A stretch of DNA of 64,000 bases from assembly GCF_014197245.1 (NCBI RefSeq), contig NZ_JACIFF010000007.1:124001-188000 (forward strand), given 5' to 3'. The notes under the pieces were generated by a model. That model was not told the DNA's origin, did not search any database, and saw only the letters and a list, made by a program, of their open reading frames with translations. This stretch comes from Neolewinella aquimaris. Lineage in GTDB: Bacteria; Bacteroidota; Bacteroidia; Chitinophagales; Saprospiraceae. Below, piece by piece: positions 16,612 through 26,101 of the stretch. Every line of letters begins with the position of its first letter. Within the stretch, counting starts at the first letter, position 1. The position numbers were made by a program, and so were the translations under genes.

Positions 16612-18285
16612 TTACCGCAAGAATACTTTGCGGGCGGTAGTGCCCTGGTCGAAGCGGAGTTGCAGGATGTACTGCCCGTTGTTCAAGCCGCCGCGGTCCA
16701 GCGTATAGGTGGACTGGTCGATGTTGCGGATCTGTGCTACGCGACGGCCACTGATGTCGAATACGTCGATCTGACGGATGAGGTGCTGCTCGGCCGCCCG
16801 TACCGTAAAGCCGGCGGTGCCGGGGTTGGGGAAAACGTCAAGGCCGACGGAGGCGCTGGAGATGAGGTTTTCGGTGGAGGTGGATACATTGGCGAGATCG
16901 AGGCCGATGTAGGCGCGGGGGACGAAGAAAGCGATCATGGTGTCGATGGACATCTTGGCCCGTTCCGGGTTGAATACGTTGGGGTTTACGAACCCTTCTC
17001 CCTGGAAAGCTGCATCTGCGTTGAGGTTTCCACCACCGTTGTTGAATGCTGCAATTCGAGCGCGGGCATCGGCCTCATTCACGTAGTTGTATCCGGCACC
17101 CAGTCCGTTACCAACCTGCAGGGGGTACATATTGTCGCGGGAGAGGGGAAAATTAGGACTGAATTCCTGATCCGGGCAGGCAGGCGGATTTTGTAGAGTC
17201 CGCATCTGTTGCTTGTAGGCTTCGTTGCGCACGTTGACCGCTACGGAAAGGTCGCTGTAGATGTCGGGAAGGGTGGTAGAGTTAGCCGCTTCCAGACCGG
17301 CATTGTTTCCGATTTCGTTGGCGACTTCCAGAATTTCCTCCGTACCGGCTACACAACCGATCACGATGTCTTCGGTAGTAGGGACTACTACGTTGCCGTA
17401 GCTGAATGGGGCGAAAATATCGCCGGGGCTGTGGAAACCGAGCGTGAGGGGTTCATCATCCTTTCCTTCGATCCAGTCGATGTCGCCGAGGGCACCATTG
17501 CTGTTGATGGACATGGCCACGTTGCTGTTGTACCCTACGTGATTGGGCACGTTGGAAGCGACGCCGGGCTGAAATTCCGCCGGCATCAATCCCTGTGGAT
17601 CGGCATTGACGTTAATGTCGACGTAAGAAACGTCGTTCTCATCGAAGAAGCGGCCGTCCTCCAATATCTCGTCAATTCTATCCAGGTAAGCGTGCGTCAT
17701 CGTGACGTAGCCTCCGGTGCCGAGTCCCCAGAATACAATACGGCTCGTATCGATGCGGTAGGGATTGTCTTCTTCCATTACGGACTTGCGGAGATAGCGG
17801 GCCAGCATGTGCGCGTCCTGCCCACCGCGGTAGGCGGCCTGGAGCAGGGTGCTCGTCCGCGTGTCCTGATCGCCCCGTGGGTTCCATCCTACCCGGTATT
17901 CGGCAGCGATACCTACGTATCCACGGCTGGTCAACTGGGAGGCGAGTTGGACGACGGCTGAATCCTGACGGGTACCGTACAACCCCTGATTGACGTACTG
18001 GGGAAGGAAATTGCCGGTGGGGAAGATCACAACCACGGGACGGAGAATCGTTTCATCATCTCCCACAGGCTGATACACGTCCATTTGCAGACTCCGCAGT
18101 GGAGTGGCATTGGGATCGCCTGCCTGGGCCCGCGCGATTTCGTAAACATCGATGTTCTGTCCGTAGGTCGCTACCGTGGGGCTGCTGACACTATAGATTG
18201 GATCGATGAATCGGTTGTCCTGGGCTTGCAGTGCCGATACGGCAGCCAGCAACAAGGCGAAGAATAGGGTAACATTGCTACGCAT
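16612..18285 (-). CDS. T9SS-exported alpha/beta-hydrolase-like protein with type A sorting domain
   Basis: A 557-residue exported protein: signal peptide (residues 1-23), a hydrolase-like domain (about 40-310), then a C-terminal T9SS type A sorting domain of about 80 residues starting near DVFPNPGTAGFTV and ending KVFLR. The hydrolase part resembles carboxylesterases (LRPVVVIFPTGNFLP, RGYVGIAAEYRVGW, DTSRIVFWGLGTGGYVTM), but the position of the nucleophile in the usual G-x-S-x-G elbow is Gly (GLGTG) and the oxyanion HGG is absent. It may be a non-catalytic binding protein or use another residue. The gene follows the TonB-dependent receptor gene by 33 bases on the same strand. The start at ATG 18285 is chosen over an upstream TTG. 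Confidence 0.85.
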   Translation of the reverse strand: MRSNVTLFFALLLAAVSALQAQDNRFIDPIYSVSSPTVATYGQNIDVYEIARAQAGDPNATPLRSLQMDVYQPVGDDETILRPVVVIFPTGNFLPQYVNQGLYGTRQDSAVVQLASQLTSRGYVGIAAEYRVGWNPRGDQDTRTSTLLQAAYRGGQDAHMLARYLRKSVMEEDNPYRIDTSRIVFWGLGTGGYVTMTHAYLDRIDEILEDGRFFDENDVSYVDINVNADPQGLMPAEFQPGVASNVPNHVGYNSNVAMSINSNGALGDIDWIEGKDDEPLTLGFHSPGDIFAPFSYGNVVVPTTEDIVIGCVAGTEEILEVANEIGNNAGLEAANSTTLPDIYSDLSVAVNVRNEAYKQQMRTLQNPPACPDQEFSPNFPLSRDNMYPLQVGNGLGAGYNYVNEADARARIAAFNNGGGNLNADAAFQGEGFVNPNVFNPERAKMSIDTMIAFFVPRAYIGLDLANVSTSTENLISSASVGLDVFPNPGTAGFTVRAAEQHLIRQIDVFDISGRRVAQIRNIDQSTYTLDRGGLNNGQYILQLRFDQGTTARKVFLR

Positions 18286-18318
18286 ATTGGTTGGTTTTAA
18301 CAACAAAGAATATTAGTG

Positions 18319-21105
18319 TTATCTCTTGACGAGATTGTAGGTGGCAGATATATAAGCGAGACGGCCGATCCTCGGACCGCCGTACACCTGAAATACCTGA
18401 TTGTCGAGCAGGTTACTTGCTCCTAATTTGAAGGTAGTCTTGATTCTGGGAACGGTAAAGTTTATTTGCGCGTCCAGCATCCCGTATGACTGTATTGGTC
18501 CGGTAAACTGCGGACTGCCCTCAAAGAGATAGGTGTCCACCCACTTGTAATTGACACTGGCACCCAGGCTATTGACCGGATTACCAAACAGATTGAAGGG
18601 AATGTCACGCCCCGACACGCCGAGATTGAATTTGTGCTCCGGCGTATTGAAGGCGGGAATAATGGGATCGTCGGTCTGTGTATTCAGTACATTCCAGCTA
18701 TAGTTTCCGTTAAAGGAAAAATAGTTAGCGAAGTAAAAATTGGAGCCAATACTGAAGCCCTGGGTAGTGACGATGTCCGTTGCGTTAGCAGCTACCCGGT
18801 AGGCCTGTTGATCGGAAAGATTACCCTGGAAAATGCTGACGTCCAACCCGAGGTTGAATCCGATAAAGTCGGTGTAGCGGCTGTAGTAATAGGTGGCGTC
18901 CACGTAAAGGCTTTTTCCAATGGTGGAACGAGCACCGACCTCAAAGGTGCGCACCTTCTCAGGTTGGATCGGGTCCACATCGAAGTAATCCAGTTGCCCC
19001 ACATCCGGGATCGGCATGCTGATGACGTCGACAAAACTCTGTACCGTCACCAAGTCCTTGACCCCGTCGATATTCCCAAGTAGGATGGCCCGGCCGACAT
19101 TATAGAAAAGGTATTGGTCGTTGAGGGTAGGATTGCGAATGGCGGAGCTGAAGGAAGCTCGGAAAGTGGTATTGGGCTGAGGAGAAAACACAACGGAGGC
19201 GGCGGGGCTGAAGAGCAAGTCGAAGTTCTGGTTCTTATCCGCGCGTAGGCTCGCGCTGAGCTTGACCTTCGGCAGATTCATTGTACCGCCACCGTAGATG
19301 CCAAATTCACTGGTGTTGATGTTGCGTCCCATCGTATCGAGCAGAATCGTACCCTGGCTATTCGGGGTGTACTGGCGAAAGTTGCCACCTATCGTCAGGT
19401 CAAGTGCGCTGTTTTCTTGCGGTTGCCACACGGACCGAAACTGCTTTTCTCCGTGGATGTGGTAGAGGGCGCTCTTATCGAAAAAGCGGGTACCTCCCTG
19501 ACCGAGCAGGGTGGACGTAATGCTATCGAATGCCGCATCAAAACGGGCCGTGCCGGGAATGAACCGATCCTGGGTACCAAAACTAGAGGACATGGCGACC
19601 AACTCTCTCGCCTGATCGTGCAAACCGGGCAGCAGCGCCTGTACTTCCGGCGAGGCGTAAAACTCACGCTCAGCCTGTCGCCGTTCGGGAATGGAACAGC
19701 CGTTGCACTCCGGAAAGTTTTCCAGGTTGTTGACCTGTGGTTGGATATCCCGGATCCAGGTGTTACGATAATCGGATTGCCAGCGACCATCGGTCTTATG
19801 CAGATCCTGCAGACGGAGGGCGGTAAAGTAGGGGTCGTAGCTCTTGCCCGCATCCTCGTGGGTGATGTAGGCACGCAGGAAGAAGTTGTCGCGGTTGCGC
19901 AGTTCTACCTTATGCTGGTAGAAGCGAATGTCCTTTAGGCTAAATCGGTTGTCGCCCTGGTACACTGTAGTGCCGGTGCTGTAGTTGGAGCCCACCAGTA
20001 GTTCGGTGCTTTCGAGGGAGCGCTCCGGATTGAGCCGAAAATGTACCGCCACGCTCGCCTTTAAATTCTCGGAATTGTAGTCCACCAGATCCTTTTCCGC
20101 GTATCCGGGCCGGCGAATGATACCCAGGCCGTTGACGGAGGGAAAACTAAACGAGCGGTTGAATTCATCGCCGTAGCGGTTCACCGCATCGTAGCCGCCG
20201 GGATTGTCCCGGCTTAGATCGGTACCGAAAACGGGATCGTAATTATCCGCCTCCCAATCATTGGCGCGGAAGCCGAATAGGTTAAGTTTGTAGGCCACCC
20301 ACTCCCGACCGGACTTGTTCTTCAGCGCCTGCGCCCACCGAATGCCGCCCTCAAAGAGCTCGCGTTCCGCGGCCTTTACCTGTACGGATAAACCCTGCTG
20401 TAAAAAGGGGTCTTTCGTTTCAATAGCGATCACGCCGTTAAAGGCGTTGGGGCCGTAAAAAGCGGAAGAGGCACCGACAACTAGATTCACGCGGTTTACG
20501 TCCAGTTCCGAAGCACCGAGGAAGTTACCGAGGGAGAAGTTGAGGCCGGGGCTTTGGTTGTCTACTCCGTCAATAATCTGGAGGGAGCGCACGGGGTTCG
20601 TGCTGTTGAAGCCGCGGGTATTCACGATTTTGAATCCTAGGCTGGCGGCCGTGAGGTCCACGTCCTTCAAGCTGCCGAGGCCGTCGTAAAAGTTGGCGGC
20701 GGGCGTTTCCTTGATCGCGATCGCATCGAGCGTCTCCACCGTCAGGGCGGCCTGCTGCTGTTTTTCGCTGATGCGGCGGCCCCGCACTTCCACTACGTCG
20801 GTAGTGATCGCGTTGTCGCCGAGGCGAACGGTGAGGTCCTGGTCAACGTCCGTGACTTCGAGTTCGGTCGGGGCGAAGCCGATGTAGGAGAACTGCAAAA
20901 TGGTGGGGAGCCCGCTCACGGTGAGCGTCCAGCCGCCGTCGATGTCGGTGACGGTACCGGTGGTGGTTCCTTTGACCAATATACTGGCCCCGATGAGCGG
21001 ATCGCCGGTCTGCCCGTCAACGATGGATCCGTTCAGGATGGTCTGGGCGGACAAATTTCCGCAGAGCACCAGCCAGACGGTGGTAATAACTATTGATAGC
21101 CTCAT
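18319..21105 (-). CDS. TonB-dependent receptor with carboxypeptidase-like N-terminal domain
   Basis: A 928-residue outer-membrane receptor. After the signal peptide (to about residue 20) comes a carboxypeptidase-regulatory-like domain (TILNGSIVDGQTGDPLIGAS, about 20-105), then a plug domain (from about 115, with GLGSLKDVDL and NTRGFNSTNPVRS) and a long beta barrel ending in Arg. There is no SusD partner next to it; instead the T9SS-exported hydrolase-like gene follows 33 bases downstream, suggesting a two-gene operon in which the secreted protein captures or modifies the same substrate. Ligand unknown. A pair of Cys residues in NFPECNGCSIPE may form a disulfide in an extracellular loop. Confidence 0.92.
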   Translation of the reverse strand: MRLSIVITTVWLVLCGNLSAQTILNGSIVDGQTGDPLIGASILVKGTTTGTVTDIDGGWTLTVSGLPTILQFSYIGFAPTELEVTDVDQDLTVRLGDNAITTDVVEVRGRRISEKQQQAALTVETLDAIAIKETPAANFYDGLGSLKDVDLTAASLGFKIVNTRGFNSTNPVRSLQIIDGVDNQSPGLNFSLGNFLGASELDVNRVNLVVGASSAFYGPNAFNGVIAIETKDPFLQQGLSVQVKAAERELFEGGIRWAQALKNKSGREWVAYKLNLFGFRANDWEADNYDPVFGTDLSRDNPGGYDAVNRYGDEFNRSFSFPSVNGLGIIRRPGYAEKDLVDYNSENLKASVAVHFRLNPERSLESTELLVGSNYSTGTTVYQGDNRFSLKDIRFYQHKVELRNRDNFFLRAYITHEDAGKSYDPYFTALRLQDLHKTDGRWQSDYRNTWIRDIQPQVNNLENFPECNGCSIPERRQAEREFYASPEVQALLPGLHDQARELVAMSSSFGTQDRFIPGTARFDAAFDSITSTLLGQGGTRFFDKSALYHIHGEKQFRSVWQPQENSALDLTIGGNFRQYTPNSQGTILLDTMGRNINTSEFGIYGGGTMNLPKVKLSASLRADKNQNFDLLFSPAASVVFSPQPNTTFRASFSSAIRNPTLNDQYLFYNVGRAILLGNIDGVKDLVTVQSFVDVISMPIPDVGQLDYFDVDPIQPEKVRTFEVGARSTIGKSLYVDATYYYSRYTDFIGFNLGLDVSIFQGNLSDQQAYRVAANATDIVTTQGFSIGSNFYFANYFSFNGNYSWNVLNTQTDDPIIPAFNTPEHKFNLGVSGRDIPFNLFGNPVNSLGASVNYKWVDTYLFEGSPQFTGPIQSYGMLDAQINFTVPRIKTTFKLGASNLLDNQVFQVYGGPRIGRLAYISATYNLVKR

Positions 21106-21302
21106 TATATACGGCGATTGACTTCGCTACATGATCGAACACACTCGGGGGGCACAGAACCTCCCGCGGTGCAATTTAGTGAAATTTCGCTGGCGTTCAC
21201 TGTTTTCACTCATTTGGTCGGCGGCGCGCGGGTGCAATGTCGTACGGAAAAGCCATTCCTTCCTGTCGCTGCTGCGGGTTACTTTCATAGTCTCAATTTC
21301 CT

Positions 21303-21310
21303 TACCTTTG
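21303..21310 (+). promoter_or_regulatory. Bacteroidota-type -7 element before uppS
   Basis: TACCTTTG matches the Bacteroidota -7 consensus TAnnTTTG and lies 13 bases before the uppS start codon, implying a very short leader. No convincing TTG is found at the expected -33 distance. Confidence 0.4.
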
Positions 21311-21323
21311 CCCGTCTTTACCT

Positions 21324-22082
21324 ATGCAGGAGCTGGAACAACAGATCGATAAAGAACGCCTCCCCCACCACGTGGGCGTTATCATGGACGGCAACGGGCG
21401 CTGGGCCCAGGGGCAGGGCAAGCCACGCGTATTTGGCCACCACAGCGCGGTCGAATCCGTACGCGCCACCGTCGAAGCCTGTGCCGAGCTGGGCGTCGGC
21501 TACCTCACCCTCTACGCCTTCAGCACCGAAAACTGGGACCGGCCCCAGATGGAAGTAGGTGCCCTCATGCAGCTCCTGGTCGACACCATCGGCAGTGAAA
21601 TGAAGATGATGCTCGACAACGGCATCCGCCTGGCCACCATCGGCGACACGGACGGCCTGCCGGAAGCCACCCGGGAAGCACTGGCCTTCGGCATCGAGCA
21701 GACCAGCCACGGCGAAGGAATGACCCTGATCCTGGCCCTGAACTACAGCGGAAAGTGGGACATCGCCCGCGCCACGCGCCAACTGGCCCAGGAAGTAGCG
21801 GCCGGACGGCTGAACCCCGACAGCCTGGATGAAGCGGCCCTCAGTGCCCGCCTGAGTACCCACGACTATCCGGATCCCGAGCTCATCATCCGCACCAGCG
21901 GCGAGCACCGGCTGAGCAACTTTTTTCTCTGGCAGGCGGCGTACGCTGAATTCTACTTCAGTCCGGTATTCTGGCCCGATTTCCGCAAGCCCGACCTGTA
22001 CGCCGCCGTGATCGACTTCCAGCATAGGGAACGACGTTTCGGCAAAACCAGCGAACAACTCAAGCAGACAACCAACCCCTGA
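21324..22082 (+). CDS. uppS: Isoprenyl transferase (undecaprenyl diphosphate synthase)
   Basis: UppS adds isopentenyl units to farnesyl diphosphate to give the lipid carrier of peptidoglycan and O-antigen synthesis. The 252-residue protein has the catalytic HVGVIMDGNGRWA (Asp22), LTLYAFSTENWDRP and the C-terminal LIIRTSGEHRLSNFFLWQ, all hallmark motifs. bamA follows 59 bases downstream on the same strand, an arrangement common in Bacteroidota. Confidence 0.95.
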   Translation: MQELEQQIDKERLPHHVGVIMDGNGRWAQGQGKPRVFGHHSAVESVRATVEACAELGVGYLTLYAFSTENWDRPQMEVGALMQLLVDTIGSEMKMMLDNGIRLATIGDTDGLPEATREALAFGIEQTSHGEGMTLILALNYSGKWDIARATRQLAQEVAAGRLNPDSLDEAALSARLSTHDYPDPELIIRTSGEHRLSNFFLWQAAYAEFYFSPVFWPDFRKPDLYAAVIDFQHRERRFGKTSEQLKQTTNP

Positions 22083-22141
22083 GCGTTAGTACCTATCCTT
22101 ATCCCGACGGCCGGCCCCTCCCGCCGGCAAATTTTAGTAGT

Positions 22142-24685
22142 ATGAGATTAAGCTTTATCCTATTCTGTCTCGGTTGTCTGGTGTGTACACCCACGCTCAG
22201 TGCTCAAACAGACTCCCTGGACCTGCCGGTGTTCGACTATTCGGAGCCCCAGACCTTCGAGATCGGTGGAATTAAAATCGAAGGTGCCTACTTCGCCGAG
22301 GAGAACGCCATCATCGGCGTCACCGGACTGAGTGTAGGTCAGGAGGTACGGATTCCCGGCCCCGACATTCCCCGCGCCATCAAAAATCTCTGGCGGCTGC
22401 GGCTGTTCACCAACGTTTCGATCGAGGAGGAAAAGACGATCGGCGACGTGATCTTTCTGATCGTCCGGGTCGAAGAACGTCCGCGCTTCCTGCGCCACAG
22501 CTTCACCGGAGCCAAACAGGGTCGCCACGACGACCTCAACGAGGAGGTGAATAAATTCATCGTTCGCGGAGGTATCGTGACCGAAGACGCCAAGGTGAAT
22601 GCCGCCGAGGCCATCCGCAACTACTACGTGGAGAAGGGCTACCTCGATGCCGCCATCACGGTAGAAGAAATCCAGGATACCAGCCGCGCCAACTCCGTCC
22701 GCCTGGTCTTCGACGTCGAGCGCAATGATCGCGTAAAGATCGCCGACATCAACTTCATCGGCAACACCGCCGTCAAGGACAAGAAGCTGAAAAAACAGAT
22801 GAAAGAGACGAACGAGAAGAAGAAACTCTTCAAGTCGTCCAAGTTTCAGCCCGAAGAATTCGAGTCCGACAAGGACGCCGTAGTCGCCTACTACAACACC
22901 CTCGGCTACCGCGATGCCCGCATCCTCGACGACAGCGTGTACCGCAACGACAAGGGCGAACTGGTCATCGACATCAAGCTCAACGAGGGCAACCAGTACT
23001 ACTTCCGCGACATCAAGTGGAAGGGCAACTCGATCTACGACAGCGAAACCCTCTCCCGCGTCCTCGGCATCGAGCGGGGCGATATCTACAACGAAGAAGA
23101 ACTGCAGACCCGACTCACCTTCAGCCAGGACAACGCCGATGTTTCCTCGCTGTACATGGACAACGGTTACCTGTTCTTCAACGTAGATCCCATCGAAGTG
23201 GCCATCGAGGGCGACTCCATCGACCTGGAGATGCGCATCTTCGAAGGTCCCCAGGCTACCATCGACAAGGTGGTGATCAACGGAAACGACCGCACCCACG
23301 AGCACGTCATCCGTCGGGAGGTGTTTACCCGCCCGGGGGAGAAGTTCAGCCGCTCCGACATCATTCGCTCCCAGCGGCAGATCATCGGACTGGGCTACTT
23401 CAACCAGGAAACCCTGGGCATCGAAACGCCCGTCAATCCCGACCGCGGTACGGTAGACATCATCTACACCGTCGAGGAAAAACCCAGCGACCAACTCGAA
23501 CTGAGTGCGGGCTGGGGCGGACGGCGCGGCGTGATCGGCACCCTCGGCGTTACCTTCAACAACTTCAGCCTCCGCAACCTCTTTAACCGGGAAGCCTGGC
23601 ACCCCCTACCCCAGGGCGACGGACAGCGCCTGAGCCTCCGCGCCCAGACCAACGGCCGGTTTTACCAGAGCTACAACGCCAGCATCACCGAGCCCTGGCT
23701 GGGAGGCAAGCGCCCGACCTCGCTGTCGGTTTCCGCTTTCTACAATAAGTATGACTTCGGCACCAGTACGGTCGCCCGTAAACTGATTATCCAGCAGGCA
23801 TCCGTGAGCCTCGGTACCCGCCTGCGCTGGCCCGACGACAACTTCGTCTTCCGCACCGGCCTCAACCTGCAGACGCTTACCCTCGACAACTGGGGAGAGC
23901 TCTTCACCACCGACCAGAACGAACGGGTCACCACCGGCAATTACAACAACTTCAGTTTCCAGTTCTCGCTCTCGCGGAATACGGCAACCGATCCGATCTT
24001 CCCCCGTCAGGGTTCCAACATCGAGCTATCGATTCAGGCCACGCCCCCCTACCGCAGTTTAGGTATCCGTAACAACCCTGAGAACCTGGAGACCGTGGAA
24101 GAGCGCTTCCGCTACGTCGAGTACCACAAGTGGCGCATGAACGCGGAATGGTACACCCCGCTGGCCGGCAAACTGATCCTCAAGACCCAGGCCAAGATCG
24201 GCTACCTCGGTGCCTACGACGACGCGGTAGGCGTAAGCCCCTTCGAGCGCTTCCAACTCGGCGGCGACGGCGTCAACAACCAACAGTTCGCCTTTGCCGG
24301 TGTCGACATCATCAGCCTGCGCGGTTATGAGATCGAGGACCTGACCAACAACTTCGTCTACGACGCCGCCTCCGGTGGAAACCGCAAGATCGCCACGCCC
24401 ATCTTCAGCAAGTACACCGTCGAACTTCGCTACCCGCTGTCGCTTAACCCCTCCAGCACCATCTTTGTCCTCGCCTTCGCACAGGGTGGAAACGCCTGGC
24501 GCACCGCCCGCGACTTCAATCCTTTCGACCTGAAGCGTAGCGTCGGCCTCGGTGCCCGCGTCTTCCTCCCCATGTTCGGCACCCTCGGCTTCGACTGGGG
24601 CTATGGCTTCGATAAGGACAAGGAATTTTCGGAGAACAACAAGATGAGCACCTTCAACATCATCCTGGGTTTCGAACCGGAGTAA
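22142..24685 (+). CDS. bamA: Outer membrane protein assembly factor BamA
   Basis: BamA is the core of the machine that folds beta barrels into the outer membrane. The 847-residue protein has a signal peptide, five POTRA-like repeats (about residues 40-460, e.g. VKIADINFIGNTAVKDKKL and ATIDKVVINGNDRTHEHVI), and a C-terminal Omp85 barrel from about 470 with GWGGRRGVIGTLGVTFNNF and DISLRGY; the VRGF/Y-like motif is LRGYE here. It follows uppS and ends at a bidirectional terminator. Confidence 0.95.
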   Translation: MRLSFILFCLGCLVCTPTLSAQTDSLDLPVFDYSEPQTFEIGGIKIEGAYFAEENAIIGVTGLSVGQEVRIPGPDIPRAIKNLWRLRLFTNVSIEEEKTIGDVIFLIVRVEERPRFLRHSFTGAKQGRHDDLNEEVNKFIVRGGIVTEDAKVNAAEAIRNYYVEKGYLDAAITVEEIQDTSRANSVRLVFDVERNDRVKIADINFIGNTAVKDKKLKKQMKETNEKKKLFKSSKFQPEEFESDKDAVVAYYNTLGYRDARILDDSVYRNDKGELVIDIKLNEGNQYYFRDIKWKGNSIYDSETLSRVLGIERGDIYNEEELQTRLTFSQDNADVSSLYMDNGYLFFNVDPIEVAIEGDSIDLEMRIFEGPQATIDKVVINGNDRTHEHVIRREVFTRPGEKFSRSDIIRSQRQIIGLGYFNQETLGIETPVNPDRGTVDIIYTVEEKPSDQLELSAGWGGRRGVIGTLGVTFNNFSLRNLFNREAWHPLPQGDGQRLSLRAQTNGRFYQSYNASITEPWLGGKRPTSLSVSAFYNKYDFGTSTVARKLIIQQASVSLGTRLRWPDDNFVFRTGLNLQTLTLDNWGELFTTDQNERVTTGNYNNFSFQFSLSRNTATDPIFPRQGSNIELSIQATPPYRSLGIRNNPENLETVEERFRYVEYHKWRMNAEWYTPLAGKLILKTQAKIGYLGAYDDAVGVSPFERFQLGGDGVNNQQFAFAGVDIISLRGYEIEDLTNNFVYDAASGGNRKIATPIFSKYTVELRYPLSLNPSSTIFVLAFAQGGNAWRTARDFNPFDLKRSVGLGARVFLPMFGTLGFDWGYGFDKDKEFSENNKMSTFNIILGFEPE

Positions 24686-24687
24686 AT

Positions 24688-24729
24688 AAAAATCGCCGTG
24701 CAACATGTTTCATGCGGCACGGCGATTTT
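24688..24729. terminator. Bidirectional terminator between bamA and hpd
   Basis: AAAAATCGCCGTGC (24688-24701) pairs with GCACGGCGATTTT (24717-24729) around a 15-base loop. Both strands have T runs after the stem, so it can end the convergent bamA and hpd transcripts. Confidence 0.85.
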
Positions 24730-24749
24730 AAGCCGGGGTGAGTGGCATC

Positions 24750-25883
24750 CTATAGCGTCCCCCTCAGTTCCTGTTCCCGCTCGATCGCTTCAAACAGCGC
24801 CTTGAAGTTGCCCTTACCGAAACTGGTAGCGCCCTTCCGCTGAATGATCTCGAAGAATACGGTAGGACGGCTGCCAATGGGCCGGGTAAAGATCTGAAGC
24901 AGGTAGCCTTCATCGTCGCGATCGACCAGGATGCCCAGTTCGCGCAGCGGTTCAATGGCTTCGTCGATCTTGCCAACGCGGTCGAGCAGGTCGTCGTAGT
25001 AAGTATTCGGTACCCGGAGGAATTCGATGCCGCGGGCGCGCAGGGCGGTTACGGTCTTGACTACATCATCCGTAGCAACGGCAATGTGCTGGATCCCGGG
25101 GCCGCCGTGAAATTCGAGGTATTCCTCGATCTGTGATTTCTTGAGGCCGGGAGCGGGTTCGTTGATCGGGAATTTGATGCGGCCGTTGCCGTTCGACATC
25201 ACCTTGCTCATCAGGGCGGTGTACTTCGTACTGATGTCCTTGTCGTCAAAGCTGACCAGCTGCTTGAACCCGAGTACGTCGGCGTACCACTGTACCCACT
25301 TGTTCATCTCCCCCTCGGCCACGTTCGCTACCATGTGGTCGATGTACTTCAGTCCGACCGGCTCGGTGCGGTACTCGGGTTCCCAGGCGACGAAGCCGGG
25401 CAGGAAAACGCCGTCGTAGTTGCTCCGCTCCACAAAAACGTGGATGACGTCGCCGTAGCTTTTGACGGCAGACTGTATCGTACTACCGTGCTCGTCGGAA
25501 TCTTCCCGCGGTTCAAAGTGTACGTTTGCACCCCGCGCCACTGCCGTACGAAAAGCTTCCGTCGCGTCGTCCACCCAGAGGGCTACCGTCCGGACCGTAT
25601 CGCCGTGGGTGTCGATTAACTTACCGATGTCGGTGCCGGGCACCAGAGGTGTGGTGAGTACGAGGCGGATCTTGTCCTGCACGAGCACGTACGATTCACG
25701 ATCTCTCACTCCAGTAGAAAGTCCGGCGTAAGCCAGCGGCTGAAAGCCCATCGCCGTCTGATAAAACAGCGCCGACTGACGGGCATTCCCGACCAGCATC
25801 TCCATATAATCGGTACCGTTAATGGGAAAAGCATCCGTATTCGGTGCTGCGGTGGGGCTGGGGGCAGATTGGGTCATGATCAT
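24750..25883 (-). CDS. hpd: 4-Hydroxyphenylpyruvate dioxygenase
   Basis: This Fe(II) enzyme converts 4-hydroxyphenylpyruvate to homogentisate in tyrosine breakdown. The protein of about 377 residues shows two vicinal-oxygen-chelate domains; the metal ligands are the His in YIDHMVANV, the His in GIQHIAVATDD and the Glu in VFFEIIQRKG. The C-terminal GATSFGKGNFKALFEAIE is a strong family signature. Two ATGs two codons apart (25883 and 25877) are both plausible starts; an extension further upstream lacks homology-like character. No other tyrosine-degradation gene is in the window. Confidence 0.94.
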   Translation of the reverse strand: MIMTQSAPSPTAAPNTDAFPINGTDYMEMLVGNARQSALFYQTAMGFQPLAYAGLSTGVRDRESYVLVQDKIRLVLTTPLVPGTDIGKLIDTHGDTVRTVALWVDDATEAFRTAVARGANVHFEPREDSDEHGSTIQSAVKSYGDVIHVFVERSNYDGVFLPGFVAWEPEYRTEPVGLKYIDHMVANVAEGEMNKWVQWYADVLGFKQLVSFDDKDISTKYTALMSKVMSNGNGRIKFPINEPAPGLKKSQIEEYLEFHGGPGIQHIAVATDDVVKTVTALRARGIEFLRVPNTYYDDLLDRVGKIDEAIEPLRELGILVDRDDEGYLLQIFTRPIGSRPTVFFEIIQRKGATSFGKGNFKALFEAIEREQELRGTL

Positions 25884-25976
25884 ACTTTTATTGTTATGAC
25901 AACTGTTAGTAGTGCAAAGTTGCGGAATTTCAGCGAGATATGAAAGCCCAACGGCCGCATTCAAAAGATGAAGCCC

Positions 25977-26064
25977 CCTCAACCCCTCAATCCCTCAATC
26001 CCTCAATCCCTCAATCCCTCAATCCCTCAATCCCTCAACCCCTCAATCCCTCAACCCCTCACCC
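25977..26064. repeat. Octamer microsatellite (CCTCAATC), 11 units
   Basis: Eleven 8-base units run head to tail: six perfect CCTCAATC copies at 25985-26032, with CCTCAACC variants at each side and a final CCTCACCC. It lies between hpd and recO, ending 37 bases before the recO start codon. An 8-base unit is a typical slipped-strand substrate, and changes in copy number would shift spacing in the recO 5' region. Confidence 0.9.
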
Positions 26065-26101
26065 CCCTCCACCTTTTCCCCCCTCAACCCGTTTACCCTA
26101 C

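Noticed and set aside
22160-23602. 480-codon minus-strand frame opposite bamA
   Set aside because: Shadow of a GC-rich coding region; no signal, motif or composition supporting a second gene. The same applies to the long antisense frames opposite gldM, nhaD, sppA and the mfd region.
25940-26101. N-terminal extension of RecO through the octamer repeat
   Set aside because: The extension translates only the microsatellite as a Pro/Ser/Leu-rich sequence; RecO homology starts at ATG 26102.
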